Assembly: GCA_964594045.1 (NCBI GenBank)
Contig: CAZQKR010000012.1
Coordinates: 48,044-112,043, forward strand
Length of the DNA: 64,000 bases
Direction: 5' to 3'
Source: UBA2365 sp964594045
Lineage (GTDB): Bacteria > Bacteroidota > Bacteroidia > Chitinophagales > Saprospiraceae
Within the stretch, counting starts at the first letter, position 1. The number at the start of each line of letters is the position of its first letter. The position numbers were made by a program, and so were the translations under genes. The notes beneath the pieces were generated by a model, which searched no databases, was not told the origin of the DNA, and saw nothing but the letters and a program-made list of their open reading frames with translations. Below are positions 62,116 to 64,000 of this stretch, piece by piece.

Positions 62116-62676
62116 TTAATCAGGTATGTTTTGAATATGAAATTCTTTTTTGACGCGAGTCAATTTAATTGCAATTTATGACAAATTAATGGCATTTTCA
62201 TGAATAAAGTTCAATGCAGGGGCGATTACATTTAGCATTTTGAGAATGGATTTTGGTTTTTGATGTCCGTCAATCCAAATACAGTAACGTGAAAATTTTC
62301 TGCCTGCCTTTGAGATGCAGGCCCTGGACGGATAAGTCAATTGTTATTGTGCTCAGCTGTTCTAAATGAGAAAAAAGTTAATTTGTTAACTCATATAATC
62401 AAGACATACAGTATGTTATAGAAATAAATAAGCATTGTAAATATGCAGATTTTACAAATTAAGTTGAAAAATGTAAATGACGGACCGTTCTGAATGTGGG
62501 AAATCCGTCTATTCCGCACACTCGTGTTCATAAAACACCATAACGAATGAATAATCCGAAATTCCTTCCGGAAAATGTTAAATTCCTGAAAACCCCAGCA
62601 ATTTCCTTTGCTCTTTGAAATCCGGTTTGTATATTTACTTTCTGAAAATATACCCGATATGACTGGCAAAACCTAT
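62116..62676. other. Intergenic region upstream of lpxK
   Basis: 560 bp, AT-rich. The open frame on the minus strand at 62391-62669 has no protein-like composition and is not called. It presumably holds the lpxK promoter. Confidence 0.45.
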
Positions 62677-62739
62677 ATCATCAGATCATCAGATCATCAG
62701 ATCATCAGATCATCAGATCATCAGATCATCAGATCATCA
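62677..62739. repeat. 8-bp microsatellite ATCATCAG running into an assembly gap
   Basis: Nearly eight perfect copies of ATCATCAG, ending at the N run. The array may be longer than shown. Confidence 0.9.
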
Positions 62740-62839
62740 NNNNNNNNNNNNNNNNNNNNNNNNNNNNNNNNNNNNNNNNNNNNNNNNNNNNNNNNNNNNN
62801 NNNNNNNNNNNNNNNNNNNNNNNNNNNNNNNNNNNNNNN
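62740..62839. other. Assembly gap of 100 N
   Basis: A placeholder join after the ATCATCAG array; sequence to the right may not be adjacent to lpxK in the genome. Confidence 0.97.
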
Positions 62840-63256
62840 GATTGTCCACCAGTCATATCCAATAATAACCAATTAAAAAATAGATGCAGGGTAGTTCCTA
62901 AGTTCGCTTATGGGATACCCTTTTTAATACAGGGTGAAGTAAGCAAAATTCATGATCGCAAGGATCAGATCGCCGTTTATCGGCTATGTTTTAATAAGTA
63001 TCGCGTGATCATAAAGCCTTATTTTAACCCAATATTAGATTGCATTTTGAAATGGTTACAATAATTGAATATTAGTAGATTAGTATAAGCACCATCGCTT
63101 TGAACAAATAATAAAAATTAATATTGATCTTTCCTGAAAGCTCAAAATTGATAACCATTGATGGAATTATTATTTCTTCTAACCATTAAAAAATTAGAAG
63201 ATTTTGAATTTTATTTTCTAATCACAAGCTTAATAAGCTTGAAAAAATCGTTCATT
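62840..63256. other. Leader region of the truncated endopeptidase gene
   Basis: About 415 bp, AT-rich, without a recognisable gene. The frame upstream of the chosen start (63158-63256) is open but reads as non-signal-peptide sequence. Confidence 0.4.
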
Positions 63257-63970
63257 ATGAAAAAATTAATCATGTTTTTGGGAATTTTGTTGATTTGCTT
63301 AAATGTAAATGCCCAAGTAATCACACAATCCACGGAGAACCGATTTATTGATAATTTACTAAAATTGGATAAAATCCCAGATGTTCAAAGTATTATAGTG
63401 AGAGATTTGTCCAATTTTGAAACGATGGAACTGGAAATTGAAGATGAAGAACGAGAATCTTATGGCAGCCCTTGGAGATTTGCCACGCTTATAGAAACTG
63501 ATATATCAATTAACAATGTTGGATCATTAGAGCTTGTTGATGATCATTTAGTTTGGATTGTCAGAATACAAACTAATAGTGCCAAAAGTATTAGTATCAC
63601 ATTCCAAGATCTCAAATTATCAGAAGGTGCTGAAATATATCTTTTCACTGATACAAAAAGAGTACTTTATGGCCCTTTAACAAAAGATATGTTTGTCCCT
63701 ACTGATGAAATCTCTACTGAAGTGTTGGCAGGAAATTCTGTTTATGTCTATTATAGAATTCAAGAAACGAAAGGTTTTGAGGATAATGTCCATATTTCGA
63801 AAATAGGCTATGGTTATCGGTATAGTGGAGAAGCATTTAATGAAGCAGGTTTAATAGTTGATCGTGCTTTATCTTGTCATGTTGATGTGACAGGCACAAA
63901 TGGAGATTGTTTTAGAATGGAGCAAAGAGCAGTCGCAAGAACTTTAGAGAGTATAAAATATTTTGTGTAA
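63257..63970 (+). pseudogene. Truncated secreted serine endopeptidase (propeptide only)
   Basis: ATG 63257 starts a clean signal peptide (KKLIMFLGILLICLNVNAQ). The following 200 residues match the propeptide of lysyl-endopeptidase-like secreted serine proteases: WRFATLIETDIS, HLVWIVRIQTNSAKSISITF, LSEGAEIYLFTDTKRVLYGP, HISKIGYGYR. Then LSCHVDVTG and EQRAVART follow, which in intact homologues lead directly into the trypsin-like catalytic domain. Here the frame diverges (LESIKYFV) and stops, so no catalytic triad is present. The stop codon lies in the loop of a hairpin at 63959-63980. Composition is more AT-rich than the central contig. Either a pseudogene cut by a rearrangement or insertion, or a mis-assembly near a contig end. 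Confidence 0.65.
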
Positions 63971-63980
63971 ACACAAAATA
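63959..63980. repeat. 9-bp inverted repeat at the break point of the endopeptidase gene
   Basis: TATTTTGTG - TAAA - CACAAAATA, a perfect 9-bp stem with a 4-nt loop. It is not followed by a T run, so it is a weak terminator candidate. Its exact position at the loss of homology suggests the end of an inserted element or a recombination site. Confidence 0.5.
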
Positions 63981-64000
63981 GGGAAAAATCAAAGACGGCA

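Noticed and set aside
11735..62500. Similar words (aaatgac.gaccgttc) at about 11735 and 62475
   Set aside because: The match is about 15 bp with mismatches, and flanks do not align; chance is sufficient.
62391..62669. Open frame of 92 codons upstream of lpxK
   Set aside because: AT-rich intergenic sequence, no recognisable protein features, and it runs into the microsatellite region.

Overview
The window looks like a chromosomal segment of a member of the Bacteroidota, plausibly a Saprospiria or Chitinophagia-like lineage and probably from a metagenome scaffold. Supporting signs are two proteins with type IX secretion (T9SS) C-terminal sorting domains, a DUF4294 protein, a RemB/Wzi-like gliding or capsule protein, promoters of the TTTG / TAnnTTTG type, and several secreted proteins with the N-terminal GNVGIN...SAMLDVKS head typical of the phylum. 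The family-level placement is inference. Two runs of exactly 100 N (989-1088 and 62740-62839) are scaffold joins, and each lies in a tandem repeat, so 1-988 and 62840-64000 are separate contigs whose linkage is less certain.

Layout. 1-1521: C-terminal end of a membrane protein, a frameshifted GxxExxY gene and a 91-bp tandem repeat. 1522-6148: a YgeW-type carbamoyltransferase facing a hydantoinase / YgjV-like / SsnA set, a partial match to the anaerobic purine-catabolism gene set of enterobacteria. 6379-8804: a secreted alpha/beta hydrolase with a T9SS tag and a PLP enzyme of the isopenicillin-N-epimerase type. 8880-11039: a K+-dependent membrane pyrophosphatase. 12216-14886: a repeat lipoprotein, an ECF sigma factor, and an unusual protein that joins a sigma-regulator-like N-terminus and membrane helix to a predicted outer-membrane barrel.

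14970-35846 is the most striking part: 21 kb on the minus strand with six large repeat proteins (502-1555 aa). Five end in a peptidase S74 / endosialidase-type intramolecular chaperone plus a coiled coil. They are built from YadA-head-like repeats of 17 or 14 residues and from a recurring module containing WYPDKAAFRAG. Three transcription units share the same promoter with an overlapping inverted repeat, the same leader motif, and near-identical terminators. The region reads as a family of trimeric surface fibres that has grown by duplication and recombination of modules.

36407-42852 holds an unrecognised secreted protein, mnmG, class II fructose-bisphosphate aldolase, a DUF4294 protein and diphosphomevalonate decarboxylase. 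42846-62115 is a surface-polysaccharide locus, all on the minus strand: lpxK, a RemB/Wzi-like protein, a Wzz-like chain-length protein, UDP-glucose dehydrogenase, three genes for a 2,3-diacetamido-uronic acid nucleotide sugar (WlbC/WlbB/WlbA order), a nucleotide-sugar epimerase, Wzy-like polymerase, Wzx-like flippase, five GT4 glycosyltransferases and a mannose-1-phosphate guanylyltransferase. No priming glycosyltransferase, UDP-GlcNAc dehydrogenase or Wza exporter is seen here. The window ends in a truncated secreted endopeptidase gene whose reading frame stops inside a short hairpin. No rRNA, tRNA, CRISPR array or intact insertion sequence was found.
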